From Epiperipatus broadwayi (Eukaryota > Onychophora > Udeonychophora > Euonychophora > Peripatidae), in NCBI GenBank assembly GCA_028023455.1, contig JAQFVV010006200.1:8730521-8794520 (forward strand): a stretch of 64,000 nucleotides of DNA, read 5' to 3'. Below the pieces are notes generated by a model that had not been told where the DNA came from, ran no database searches, and worked only from the letters and a program-made list of their open reading frames with translations. Positions 24,071 through 35,773 of the stretch are shown piece by piece; positions within the stretch are counted from its first letter, which is position 1; each line of letters starts with the position of its first letter. Made by a program: the position numbers and the translations under genes.

Positions 24071-24719
24071 AAAACAAAGCAATCTCAACAACCAATTCAT
24101 TTACCAGCAATACTAGACTAGTGTATATAAAACATACTAAATGGGTTTTACTTGGATTGAGAGAAATGCCCAATCAAATTCCCAGAAATTCATTTAAAAG
24201 GGTCCGCACATTCTCGATGTCAATGATGAACTTTGTAATTAAAGTAGAACACAGTATTTAAAAATAGGAAAATGCATGCTTGCGAGTTTGAAAAGAAAGC
24301 ATAGGTTTATTTAAACAATCATGCATTTGGGGACACATTTAAATCATTGACCTCGCACATACTCTCATATTAAGTTAAAATCAATAACAGGTAGATTTTA
24401 AACTATGTGATTATTATATATATTAAAGAAGATTAGAATTGCCCTCAAACGAGTGATTTGCAAGATAATAAAATTGGGAATTATTATAAATTTAAAATAT
24501 GCCTTAATAGCGGCATCTTACTTTCAACAAAGGGAATAATTCACTTGGTCAAAGACGATTCTGACACATTATCATAATAAAATAAAAGAAAGCTTAATAA
24601 ATCGAAAATATTAACCCAAGGATAGAGAACAAAACTGTTGATTATATTTGAACATGTTAAAAAAGTACATAATAAAATTATGTGAAAACAAAGAAAAACA
24701 ATTTAAAATAGCAATAGCA

Positions 24720-25030
24720 TGTTAGTTAGGAATCACAAGAGCTCTTGGGTTTATTTAGGATATCTCTGGAGAAGCATTTGCAGGTAGATTGATGTTCGGC
24801 AGGTTGTATAATTCAGCAGCAAAATCTGGAATTGTTCATATTTTTGGCAGCAGCAGCAGTTTCGGGGTTCCTTATGTGATAGCTTCCGATGGTCTAGAGC
24901 AGCAGACAGCAATTCCTGAGGGGAATAGCCTCTGTGCTGGCTCTAATCTGACATGTCAAAGTTAGCAATTTGTGTGGTAAACATGGTGAATTAATTTGGA
25001 GATGAAAACTCACCTTCAAATATAAGTTCG
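24720..25030. other. GC-richer patch of unknown nature
   Basis: On the plus strand a frame of about 75 codons is open from near 24,732 to the TAG at 24,963, with serine-rich and glycine-rich sequence but no recognised domain and no clear start. On the minus strand a consensus-like splice donor (AAG/GTGAGT) occurs near 25,017. Either a relic exon or an old repeat would fit. I cannot decide. Confidence 0.25.
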
Positions 25031-25084
25031 CAGGCATGTAGCTAAAATCTCAGGAAAATATATTTTGAAGAATATTTTACTAGA

Positions 25085-25200
25085 ATATCACTCGAATCAT
25101 TTCATTAGCAACACCAGAATAATTTTAGTTAGAAACATTTCATAGCAAAAACTAGAATAATTTTGGTTAGAAACATTTCATCAGCAAATGACCAGAATGG
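25085..25200. repeat. Short tandem repeat, ~43-47 bp unit
   Basis: Two to three diverged copies of AGAATAATTTTAGTTAGAAA followed by CATTTCATAGCAA. Confidence 0.85.
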
Positions 25201-25290
25201 AGAACAAAAGAAAACCCTCCTTTTTATAGTGGAAATAAACAATAAAACTGCCCTGGAGCATTACAAAAATATATTGGACTTATCAGCTGT

Positions 25291-25392
25291 AATTAAATCT
25301 ATCCGAATGTCTAAAGGAATTTAACAAAATTTTAATTAATTTCTATTGTTAATTTCCTTGTCGACATTCGAATTACAAACTAGATTTAATTA
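25291..25392. repeat. Imperfect hairpin
   Basis: TTAAATCTA, CGAATGTC, GGAA and TTAACAA on the left face TTGTTAA, TTCC, GACATTCG and TAGATTTAA on the right in inverted order, with arms of about 40 bases. Possibly a small foldback element. Confidence 0.7.
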
Positions 25393-25986
25393 AAATTTAC
25401 TTTTACTAATTAAAGAAAACCTTAAGTGGACATCTGCTGTATTTTTAGATAAGCTTCTACAACATGAAATAATTAAACTATTATCCCTCATTTATTTTAA
25501 CAGAAATATTTGGACTGACTTTTATTAAATTAAAAGAAAATTATTTTATTTTTAAATCTCAATATTTGAATCTATTTACTAAACGAATATGAATTTTATT
25601 TTAAATCAAAAATATATTACGACTGTAATATATTTGTAAATAGATTCAAACAAAATAAGTTTAACTAACAATTTACAATTTAAACATAGGTTTTAAATAC
25701 ATATCACAGTGTGTGCGCAATTATAACTTATATAACCTACTTTTTAAATAAATCTAAACTATGGGAACATATACATAATCCATAATATTTTATTTATTTG
25801 GGCATGAGTTATACTTATATATATAATACGAGCATTGTACTCGTGGTTTAAAATTGGACGGGATTTTCATTATATAAGCACATTGCAGACACACTACGAT
25901 AGATTGGGGTTCAAACTAAGGTATGAGGGTATGAAATAGGTGAGAAATGGTGAAACAAAGATCTGAAAAGCAGACCTTACTGTTTC

Positions 25987-25988
25987 AA

Positions 25989-26026
<38 letters not shown>

Positions 26027-26045
26027 ATAGTAGTAGTAGTAGTAT

Positions 26046-26100
<55 letters not shown>
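25987..26100. repeat. (GTA)n microsatellite
   Basis: Long, nearly pure GTA repeat with a few interruptions. It lies immediately upstream of LINE copy 1. Confidence 0.95.
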
Positions 26101-26101
<1 letters not shown>

Positions 26102-26109
26102 AAAACATA

Positions 26110-29100
26110 TTATTAAAGACTGCCCAAACAAATTCTTTTTTTAAATGACCAGATTACATCAATGTACAAAAAATGCAACAACTGCAAAATGATGTAAATA
26201 CTGAAAAAACTTCTAATTAAATACAGAAATCAGCATCATCATCATCTAATACAATTAACCAACCCATAATACCAGAATAGACTACAATTAAGAATACAAC
26301 TCCTAACATTATCACTCCAAGATAATGTAAAAGCATTCTCAATCAAAAATCCATAGACTCAAACTATGAATATCATCTATCTCTTCTTCAGAACACCACA
26401 CCAGATGATCAAACAACTTCCCAAGCAGTAACTAAAATTAATGGGGAAAAAAAGAAAAAAACTATAGCAGCAAACTAAAAATAGCTGGACAATATTTGCA
26501 GACTGAAACTGTGTTTCAATTTAATAATACCAAAAATAAAAATGAGAAACATTCTCCTATCCCAGCAAAGATAAAACTCAGAAGCTCTATAAATTCATCA
26601 AATACTAACTTACTAGAAATCGCCACTGACTCTCATTGGACTAGACAAGTACTTATCAAAATCTCAGCACTTCTGACCAAAAAGGTGTTTTTACAGAAGT
26701 GAACATTCACAGAAGAGCTTACAAAAACTCCAAAAATCCTAAAAACTCTTTAATTAATAAACCTTCAATCAATATCATTCTCATATTTAATTAATCTTCT
26801 AGCATCATTTAAAATCTTAACTGTTATATAATTCAATATTGGAACAGCAATGATAGAAAAACACACTGATATCCACAACTACTGATAACTTTATTACACA
26901 AATCCATAATCCTAAATAAAAATAAAAAATCTATTGCAATGAATCTTATAGCAGAAATTAATATAAGAAGTATAAACTCCCATCAAAGAATCCATGCAAT
27001 CAGATACTGGATAAAACAGTCCACTTCTCATATTGTCTTATTCACAGAAATTAAAATCTCTACTAGCAATAAAATAGATCTTCAAACATTTTTGGGCAGA
27101 TTTGGCTACCTAGAATTCTCTTCATCACAAAGGTTGGTATTTACATTCACCATAGAACTCCATTTGAACATTCAAAATTCTACATCTAGACTAGAGTACG
27201 ATAATTATAACACCACATCATACTGATTTTATCATTAACATTGTCAATTATTATCTTTATAATAACCCATTCCAATGTAAAAATTAATCTCCCTATATCC
27301 TCTAGCTCTTTTCCCATTAATTTTATGAGAGATTTAAGCATGCTTTATTCTGATTTCATTTCCAATTACCTCCTCTTCATTAACCAAGGTTTAATGAATG
27401 CTGAATGCTTTATTCCAACTAATGTCTTCTCCTTCTACACCCAAAAGCATACCATTCTCATTGATCTATTCTACAGACCTGCAAACCTTTTCTTAAACCT
27501 GTTAGTTTTCTTATTACTGTACTTAAAATGTTAAATTTAATATCAACTTCAACATGAAATACATTATCTTGTAATAAGACTTTCCATCTTTTACTTAAAT
27601 CTTCTACCTCTGAAGTAGTTGTCTTTAAAATCTATATCCTTTTTAAAACATTAATATCCTTCCTATTAATCCACTTGAGACATGGCAAATGTTTTTTCAA
27701 TCAAACACTATAAAAGCAAAAACAAATCACCTACTGCTTTAGTCAAAGAACTGGATGTTATTCATCTAAAACTGAAAAGTATTTCCAGTGACTACCCAAG
27801 ATTTATTTGCTGAATACTTCTGTACAAAAATGTTAAAATATACCTGGCCTGCTTACAAAAATAAAAAAATCATTTCATTCTCTATTACTCAAACAAATAA
27901 TCCTTCTCAAAACATATTTCCACTGATTTCTTATCATTTCAAAGTTAAATTTCAACTCTTCACATACCCCAATTATCCTATCCATGATTTTTGTTCTATT
28001 GATCAGATACAATCTATCATTTTATCCTCCATATTTGCCTTTCAGTTTGCTAAAAAAAATCATCTCCTTTTCCTTCAATATCACATTTAAAAACCATCAT
28101 TGACCATGGTAAATATCTGTTTGGCTAGACATAGCTACAACAACTTTATTCATATAATATTAACACCCAGTGCATTCAATAGCAATAAATGGAAGGTTAA
28201 TGATCAAAATCTTTATCTAGTGCATACTTCTCCAATATCCTCAGTCTAGTTTTTAGCTTCAGTAGTGAAGAGCCTTGGATTGAAAGCAATGCACATAGAT
28301 CTCTTAATCTAATGCACTCCTCCAGCATCTATATTTTACCTTTTTAGTTAAATATAAAGCTATAAGGCAAAACAGAAAACACAATGTTTTTAATCTAAGC
28401 TAATTTGTTTGTATAATCATACAGATATGAATTCAGTTCAGTATCTATATATTTTAGTGTCTTTGGCTTTTTAATAACTATGGTCACCAAGATCTTTTCG
28501 ATAGGATTGGTATTAAATCACATTAGTATCATATGACCATTATTTCTAATACTTGTACAATCTGTTTATACAGTAGAAATTTCTCCATAGTAATTAATAA
28601 ATGTTAGTGTATCAAAATCCTATCTAGTACTTAGTAGATTACTATGGCTTGCACTAAGTAGCAATATTGTATGAGAAAAGTCACTATTGTGTTAACAGAT
28701 AGTGTAAGAACTAAGAAATAGTGGTCAGATGATATTAGAATGGTTCTAGATATAGCTGCTGCATTTGACTTAATCCCAATAGAAGCTCTAATACAAATAC
28801 TTAAAACTTTTCACTCCTTTAATATACAGGTCCTACTAAACTCTTGATTAACAGAAAAATACATATTATTCTCAAGATCAAATCTGGATTTAGCTCACAC
28901 AATTCTATTTCCCATAGCACAATACTAAGTGTCTTGCTATTTATAACTTATATCAACTTTTTACTATCCTAACATTGAAATTTCCTGATATCTGTATCCC
29001 TACAATTAATAAAAAACATTTTACACATCAATTACTTGGATGACATAGTCATCTTTCTACCATGGAAAAAATCCTCTTAATTAATCGTAATTAAAACAAT

Positions 29101-30118
29101 TGCACAAACAATATAACCTCAACTTTAACCAAAACAAATCCTCTACCTGAAACCTCCTAACTGGAAATTCCATATGATCTATATTCACCGCTTCTCTCCA
29201 GAATATTTTTGTTAATTCTGTATACAAGTATCAAACCCATGAGAATTGCTATCCAAAATTCCAGGATTTTATCCATTGAACAAACACATATCAAACTCAT
29301 ATAAGGTAGAAAATCAATAGCTATGAACATCAAGTCAATGCAAATGCCTGCTATGAACAAGGACTATAAAAAGCATAAAACACTAGCCAAACTGATAACA
29401 CTTCTCTAACTTACAGAATTTTTGGCAATCATACATACAGATACCCATCCCCCATGCAAAAGCAAATTCTTTCATAAAATATTCTTAAAACACTAACCAC
29501 TTACTTTATATCATCACCTCCATAAAGATTACATAATGGGTAGCATATAGTCATGGCACAAACTGAATTTACCCATAATTACCAATAATCAGATCACCCA
29601 AAAATTTAGATTGTAGTATTTTAAACCTAAATACCCTGACTTTCTTTTTTAAATTAACATTAAAACCTACTAACCAATAGCTTCTTATCTCACAAAAGAT
29701 CATTTACATATGTTAATGCACATTTACAATTTTGATAAAGAAAAGAAGAATCCACCAACACTTCCTATTCCAATGTCCTGCACTCCAATCATACTAAAAA
29801 ATTAACCCTCTATAAATAAATCACACATCTCATTTCAGATGCTCATTAACGACATTCAAGGAAGTCTTTTTTCACAACAACTTTTCTTCTATTTGTTCTT
29901 TGTATCTTAGATGCCATTTATGTTTCAAACCATCTAAAAATATCTTCTCATCAACAAACTAAATAAAATTCAAGCTAGAGATCATCCCCTAGTACTTTCT
30001 GATATAGTTGTGACTAATTAGGATCTATTAATTTCACTTCCTCCTCTGTGACCTATGGATCAACAACTTTTCTTGTTATTTTTAATGTAATTGTAAATAC
30101 AGAACCAAAAATATATTT
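26110..30118 (+). pseudogene. Decayed LINE copy 1 (APE endonuclease plus RT)
   Basis: Pieces appear in the correct order on the plus strand. 26,130-26,700: asparagine-rich, ORF1-like remnants (68-aa frame at 26,496). 26,939-27,226: the start of an APE endonuclease (ISTSNK region preceded by VLFTEIK, equivalent to the catalytic TETK block). 27,390-27,530: a VFSF...ILIDLFYRP segment equivalent to the S..DLF motif. 28,743-28,775: RT motif A, LDIAAAFDLIP. 29,033-29,044: RT motif C, YLDD, followed by IVIF. 29,540-30,100: the C-terminal region with a KEEST...LHSNHT remnant of the zinc-binding tail. Domain order matches the LINE at 46.3-51.6 kb (L1/Tx1-like). The element is interrupted at about 28,195-28,690 by a hammerhead-family copy and has many stops. 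It is flanked on both sides by GTA-type repeats. Confidence 0.75.
28195..28690 (-). mobile_element. Hammerhead-family 1 copy inserted in LINE copy 1
   Basis: The segment aligns with the 32,200-32,520 part of the family-1 unit over about 330 bases. It ends near 28,650-28,690 with plus-strand sequence matching the unit 3' end (GATTACTATGGCTTGCACT, then TTGTATGAGAAAAG). The core position (28,225-28,290, minus) has decayed: CTGATGA has become CTACTGA and GAAAC has become AAAAC. Target duplications are not discernible. Confidence 0.65.
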
Positions 30119-30222
30119 TATAATTAGTAATAGTAGGAGAAAAATAAATAGTACTAGAAAAAGCAGTGACAGCAGCAGCAGTAGTAGTGGTAGTATTGTA
30201 GTAGCAGTAGTAGTAGTATTCC
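30119..30222. repeat. GTA/AGC-type imperfect microsatellite
   Basis: AGT, AGC and GTA triplets lie between LINE copy 1 and LINE copy 2. It may be the 3' tail of copy 1 or a pre-existing target. Confidence 0.85.
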
Positions 30223-31757
30223 AATAGGAACCCTAATACATATTCTTAAAACTTATAATAACCCCATCCCTTTACTTTACATTCTTACTAAACTTTTTAT
30301 AAACAGAGAAATACATGTTACTCTGAATGGACAAACTTCACCTGAATGGACAAACTTCACCTACTTTTATTTCTTATAATTCAATTCCCCAAGGCTCACC
30401 ACTAAGTGCCTTACTTTTTATAATTTATGTTAACCTCTTATTAATTAACACTGAAAACAACTTGCCTGGTATATACATCCCTACTATTAACAAAAGCATT
30501 ACACACATCAGTTAGCATGGATGGCATAGTTATATTTCTCCTAACAAAAAATTATCCCTCAACTAATCACAATAATAAATAATTACACCACTAATACAAA
30601 CTCAACTTTAACCTAAACAAATGAATATCCTAACTGGAAACTCCACTCCTTCTATATTTACTGCTCCACCTCAAAATTTTATGGGTTTTACCATATACAA
30701 ATTGGGAAATGTTATGAGAACCACAATTTAAGACTCATTAATTTCATCTATTGAACAAACTACAAATTCTCTCTCTAAAACCTACCTATCACTACATGCA
30801 AAAACTGCACTCTTAAACATACTCATCTTCCCCAAAACCACATAATACATGCTCATAATAACATATAGTAACTTTTTTTTAAAAAAAAATCAACTCATTA
30901 TGCACAAAACTCATATGGGGTAAGAAACTGTGGCTATGGGCATCAAATCAATGCAAATGCCTGCTAGCCATTATGGATTATCAATGCACTCTATAACCAT
31001 ATATCATCTACAAAGAACATACAGTACAATAGTAAAATAACTTTTCCCTATTATAGAAAAATTACTGTCCATAATACCTGTAGACATGCCCCCACTCTGC
31101 AAAAACAAATTTTTAAATTACCTCATTAAATCCTATATAATTAATTTCAAAACAAACCAAAATATTGCCTCTGGGAAAAATTACATACTGGGAAGAATAT
31201 AGGCATGCCAATATGGTAGAGTCCACCCCACAAAGTTTAATTATACTTACTAACAAGCAATTCATTCAGAGATTTAAATTCTGGTACCTACAGCCTAAAT
31301 ATCTTGACTTTCTCATAAAAATCAACATGAAAGCCCTTCCAACCAATAGCTTTCCATCTTACAAAATGCCACTTTGCTAACATTGATGCTGATTGCCGAC
31401 ATTGCCATAAAGATGAAGAATCCATAGAACATTTCTTACTCCAATGTATACACTTCAATCATACAGGACATTGATAACTTCTATTACAAAATCTCATATT
31501 ATCTCTTAAAATGCTCATTAACTGCATCCAAAAAGGTCTGTTTCCCTTTATCAGAATAACCATTTTCCTTGTTTTTACCCTTAGGTTTCTCAGATATCAT
31601 TTCTATTTCAACCTCACATCTAGGAAAGTCAAATCACTCTTCATTAATAAATTAGGCAAAATTAAACTAAGAGATCAGGTCTTAGTGCCTTCAGATGTAT
31701 TTTCAGCTACATGGAGTCTAATTATATTACCATCTCACTGTGACCTATGGACTAATA
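30223..31757 (+). pseudogene. LINE copy 2, 5'-truncated, same family as copy 1
   Basis: This starts within the RT just after motif A (PIGTLIHILK, parallel to copy 1 PIEALIQILK). It has motif B QGSPLSALLFIIYVN (about 30,388-30,432), then a damaged motif C near 30,514-30,530 where the DD pair is altered (a DG-like reading with frame disruption), a connection region, and a C-terminal zinc-binding tail CRHCHKDEESIEHFLLQC near 31,394-31,447. The last frame runs to about 31,700 and ends at a TGTGACCTATGGA segment also found at the end of copy 1. A 19-base segment (CTGAATGGACAAACTTCAC) is tandemly duplicated at about 30,325-30,362. Confidence 0.75.
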
Positions 31758-32110
31758 AGGTTTTTTGGAGGGGAGAGGGCTTTTGTTTTTTTTATTTTGT
31801 CTATTTTATTTTTCACATGCACACACAAATTCTGTATTACATATTGATAGTAACTTTGCATTTTCCTGTTGCATTTGAAGTTCATTTTCAAAATTAAAAA
31901 TTTCTGATAAATTTTCTTCTGTAATTTTGATATCCTATTCCATTCATTTTGCAAGCCTTCCAACCACCATATATGAGATAACTTTATATAACACTGGCAT
32001 TACCACCATCGGTCTATAATTATTCAACTTTCTATGATCCTTACCCTTTCCTTTAAATAGTAGCCTTACTCCTATATTACTCCAACTACCTGGAAAATCT
32101 CTCTTCTGTA
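31745..32110 (-). pseudogene. Non-LTR RT fragment (different LINE), minus strand
   Basis: Two minus-strand frames (32,156-31,944 and 31,963-31,745) together give PGSWSNIGVRLLFKGKGK, NNYRPMVVMPVLYK and MVVGRL, the block at the start of LINE reverse transcriptase domains (KGKG..L.NYRPI....YK....RL). The first 18 codons of the upper frame belong to the hammerhead element that interrupts it at about 32,111. No catalytic aspartates remain. The clade is not determined. Confidence 0.7.
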
Positions 32111-32203
32111 TCAAACTCTCCATACAGTAGTGCCACCAAGTGCAAGCCTTAATCAACTGATGCAGAAATGTTTGTGTATTAAATCCTTATCTAATGCCTA
32201 CTT

Positions 32204-32261
32204 AACCAACATTTCCAGACTAGTTTTTAGCTTATGCTTTTATCAGTGAGGAGCCTTGGAT
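32204..32261 (-). ncRNA. Decayed hammerhead ribozyme core (family 1)
   Basis: Same layout as the 32.65 kb core, but CTGATGA reads CTGATAA and GAAAC reads AAAAC; both changes hit invariant positions. Stem I strands and the GTC triplet (32,220-32,218) persist. Confidence 0.65.
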
Positions 32262-32652
32262 TTTAAAGCACTGCACCTATATCTTAGGATCTAATGCAAC
32301 TCTCCAGCAATCATCTTTTACCTATTTGGTTAACTATAAAGCTAGGAGCTCAAAATGAAAACACCATAATGTTTCAAACTCAAGCTTCATTTGCTTGTAT
32401 AGTCATGTAGATCTGAATTCAAATCAGCATCTACAGATGTTTTTGATTTTTCTAAAACCACAGACACTATTATTCTATGGGCAGGATAGGTATAAAATCA
32501 TAAAACATAACATAATCACCATTTTATATGTGTACATATGCTGTTTAATAAGAGTACCAAAATCTCCATACAGTAATACCATCAAGAGCAAACCTTCATA
32601 ATCAATGAATGCAGGAAGGTTTGTGCATAAAATCACTATCTAGTGCTTACTA

Positions 32653-32711
32653 ATCCATCATCCCCAGACTAGTTTCTAGCTTATGGCTTTCATCAGTGAG
32701 GAGCTTTGGAT
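32653..32711 (-). ncRNA. Type-I hammerhead ribozyme, core intact (family 1)
   Basis: Minus-strand order: stem I strand 32,711-32,697; CTGATGA 32,696-32,690; stem II with AGC(CATAA)GCT (32,689-32,677); GAAAC 32,676-32,672; minimal stem III; GTC 32,669-32,667; stem I strand 32,666-32,653. Predicted cleavage lies between 32,667 and 32,666. Stem I pairs well: six inner pairs (one G.T wobble), an internal loop, and a five-pair outer helix ATCCA/TGGAT. All invariant core bases are present. Loop II (CATAA) resembles the CACAA loop of the 22.3 kb copy. Confidence 0.8.
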
Positions 32712-33059
32712 TTTATATCACTGCATTCAGATCTTAGGATCTAATGCAACTCTCTAATAACCAACTTTTATGCACAATCCTTCCTGCATCCATTGATTAT
32801 GAAAACTCACACTTGGTGGAACTATTATACGGAGTTTTGTAATCTTATTAATAGCGTATATAAGCATGTGACATGGTGATCATGTGGTGAGTATAATTAT
32901 ATGTTCTGCTTTTCCTTTTAATTTTCTAATATTGTATTTATATAATAATAATTTTCTAACACTATATTTATATAATACATCAATATTAATCTGTCAATAA
33001 TTCAGATTAATTTAACTTTAGCAGCTAATTTTTATCCACTCTAATCATGGTTGTCTTTA

Positions 33060-34700
33060 ACATGTAATTAAATATAGTGGAGTGATAACGTAAGCTATAT
33101 TTTACTCCAAACCCTTTCTTCTATTCAAAAATATATAGTGTATAATAGTTCACATTTTGAGGATAAACATTGATCAGAATGAAAAACATATTGTTTATTG
33201 AACTGCAAGTGTTCTATACTTTTAAACATCATCATCATCATTATCAACCATTATCAATCCACTGCAGAATGAAGGTCTCTCCAAGTTTAATCCATCTTCT
33301 CTGATCTTTAGCTTCTCTTCTCCACATCACCCCTGCACACTTTCTTATTTCATCCATCCATCTCACATGTGGTCTCTTTCTGGGTCTTTTACAATCTCTT
33401 GAAATCCAGTTTAAAATTTCAATTGTCAATCTATTATCATTTCTTCTAGCAACATGTCCAGCCCAACTCCATTTCAATCTTTTAATTTTTTTCAATGAAG
33501 TCAGTAACACCTGTTTGTTCTCTTACCCATACATTGCGTTTTCGATCTCTTCTTATTAATCCCAACATACATCTCTCCATACTTCTTTGAGTGGTCTAAA
33601 GTCTCTGTATTGCTCTTCTATTGAGTGTCCAAGTATCAGATCCATAAGTAAGAAATGGTAAAACACATTTGTTAAAAACCTTTCTTTTCAAACATATAGA
33701 CATATTTCATTTTAGAATCAAGTTATTTCTACCAAAAGCACTCCAACCAAGTTTAATTCTATGATTAATTTCCTCCATTATGTTTCCATCTGTATTAATA
33801 ATCTAACCAAGGTATTTGTAACTGTTAACTTCTTCTAATTGATCATAATCAATCTTTATTTTCATATTTTGAGCAAATTGATTAAACATTACTTTAGTCT
33901 TTTTAACATTTATCTTTAGTCTTACTTTCCTACTTTCATCTGATAACTATGCAAATATAAAGAAAGTTTTAAAAAATAATAATATAGTTATTAATAATAA
34001 ATTGAAGAGACACATTTATGTATATTTTATGAAGTGTGGATTCACTCATATGTTGACTGAAACAGTAAGAATAAGGTAAAAAAACTAACTATTGTATTTT
34101 TTTAAAATAAAGAGTGAAACTCCTGTTTTGCATAATTAAATTTACTCCGGTTGGTATTCTTTTTTTGCCAATTTTTTTTTCTCTTATAGAAACACAATAG
34201 ATTAATCTCTTTATCAAGAAATTACGATCTCTCTAATTATTTTAATATTTTTAAATCAATATTAACTTTAAGTATGCTTTAAAATTTTATAAATCTTTTA
34301 GCAATTATTCTTAGAACATATTTTATTATACACATCAAATGTAAAATGAATAATAAAGAAATAATAAAATATATGGGCCCTCAGCATAAACTGAAGAAAT
34401 TTTATTAATATACATATAATCATGTACAGCATTTCAAGATAAACAAAAAAAGGCTACTGGTATATTGTAAAATTTATTTAAAAACTTTACTTTTTAAAAA
34501 AAGATGATTGCATACTCTGCTCAGAGAAAGCAAAATGGCTGCTAAATATTATAAAATTTGTGAATTTTAATGGATTTTTTTTTGCTTTGTTTATTTACAT
34601 TTTTTTTGATTGTATATAATTGAAGATATATAATTAGATACAATGTAATTCATAGTTCCACTGTACCTACATTTAATTAGTAAAAATTGTATGATTGCTG
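33060..34700. repeat. Interspersed repeat copy E (paralogue of F)
   Basis: 33,060-33,215 aligns with 44,340-44,475; 33,945-34,495 aligns with 45,765-46,265; and 34,585-34,650 aligns with 51,598-51,660. Copy E carries an RTE 3' fragment at the position where F has unrelated sequence, and lacks the 5.3 kb LINE present in F, so it approximates the LINE's empty site. Confidence 0.75.
33228..33945 (-). pseudogene. RTE-clade LINE, C-terminal RT/tail fragment
   Basis: On the minus strand one largely readable frame runs from about 33,945 to the stop near 33,244. It begins with a KTK.MF block after the RT palm and a YKYLG-like segment. A KRKVFNKCVLPFLTYGSDTW block follows, then RSMERCMLG, KRLKWSWAGHVARR and DCKRPRKRPHVRW, ending in FILQWIDNG. 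This series is the signature tail of RTE/BovB-type endonuclease-RT proteins. The last 88 codons (33,510-33,244) are uninterrupted. The element ends in a short (ATG)n tail, as RTEs usually end in short tandem repeats. RT catalytic motifs and the endonuclease are missing: a 5'-truncated dead insertion within repeat E. Confidence 0.85.
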
Positions 34701-35392
34701 AAAGTTTTTTCGTACTTATTCTATTTCTTTTTATACTCTCCTTTTATCAATTTTCTATTTGTTTGAAGTTCATTTTATAGCAATCCAATCCCTCTGTCCT
34801 ATTATCTTATCATTTAATATTCCAAGTTATGACCAGAATAGATATAAAATGACAGCTAGTACTTCACTTAATAATAATACCCACTTTTTCTGAAGACCTC
34901 TGCTTCAGAAATAGTGGTGTTTGAAATTTATATATATTTAAGAATATAATAATAATTTCACTTGAATCAGGTCATTCTGCACTAATGCATTATCTATAAT
35001 CAGTGATTTCTCCTTCAAAACAAATTTGCTAATGGGTTAATTCAATAACATTTCTTAATAAGAGTATAAGCAGATGCAGACATGTTAGCTGACTAAACTA
35101 AAATTTCCTTTCTAATTCTCATAGCAAATTCAAAGATTACATTTATTGAGCTTTTGGTTATGGATCTAAGAGAGGCAAGTAAGTGTGGTGTATATTTTAT
35201 GTTTTAATTTAATTTATTTTTAATGTATTTTATTTATTTTAATTTTTATGGGGTTTATATATTTTTTTGTGTTTTTTTATATTTTTTTGGTCTTTTTGGT
35301 TTTATTATGTGGAGATTGTTATAATGTAATATGTTTTTCTAGAGCCTTGAAAATGACTATAAATTAAAAATAGTTGAAATGCTAACAAGTGA

Positions 35393-35747
35393 ATAGAGAC
35401 TTCAGACCACTCAAAGGAGTATGGAAAGATGTATGTTGGGAGTAACAAGAAGAGATCGAAAATGCAATGTATGGGTAAGACAACAAACAGGTGTTACTGA
35501 CCTTATTGAAAAAATTAAAAGATTGAAATGGAGTTGGGCTGAACATATTGCTAGAAGAGATGATAATGGATGGACAATTGAAATTTTAAACTGGACTCCA
35601 AGAGATTGTAAAAGACCCAGAAAGAGACCACATGTGAGATGGATGAAATAAGAAAATGTGCAGGGGTGTTGTGGAGAAGAGAAGCTAAAGATCAGAGCAG
35701 ATGGATTAAACTTGGAGAGACCTTCATCCTGCAGTGGATTGATAATA
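35393..35747 (+). pseudogene. RTE-clade LINE 3'-end fragment
   Basis: The 76-aa frame 35,421-35,651 reads MERCMLGVTRRDRK through KRLKWSWAEHIARRDDN to CKRPRKRPHVRWM, then a frameshift. The remaining tail persists in another frame to about 35,740, where the element ends in (TA)n. It is the same family as 33,228-33,945; the WAGHVARR motif reads WAEHIARR here. Heavily 5' truncated. Confidence 0.85.
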
Positions 35748-35773
35748 TATATATATATATATACACACACAAG
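35743..35773. repeat. (TA)n(CA)n microsatellite at the RTE 3' end
   Basis: The simple repeat directly abuts the last RTE codons, as expected for an RTE tail. Confidence 0.9.

Larger units (their letters stand above)
32111..32935 (-). mobile_element. Dimeric hammerhead-bearing element (family 1, retrozyme-like)
   Basis: Read on the minus strand: an inverted partial stub (about 32,935-32,768), then a unit containing an intact hammerhead core (32,711-32,653), then a second unit with a decayed core (32,261-32,204). Unit landmarks repeat at constant spacing: CTCCATACAG (plus strand) at 32,118 and 32,564, 446 bp apart, and the predicted cleavage triplets at 32,218-32,220 and 32,667-32,669, 449 bp apart. 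Self-cleavage of a transcript through both cores would release an RNA of about 449 nt, as in retrozymes. The second core has lost invariant bases, so today only one site is plausible. The element interrupts a minus-strand LINE RT fragment. Confidence 0.8.

Noticed and set aside
24732-24963. Exon-like open frame in a GC-richer patch
   Set aside because: No start, no domain and no convincing splice sites on the same strand; kept only as an unassigned patch.
31511-31897. 128-aa plus-strand open frame as an independent gene
   Set aside because: Its first part is the C-terminal region of LINE copy 2, and the rest runs into unrelated antisense LINE sequence.
35411-35770. 119-aa minus-strand open frame
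   Set aside because: Antisense shadow of the RTE 3' fragment on the plus strand.
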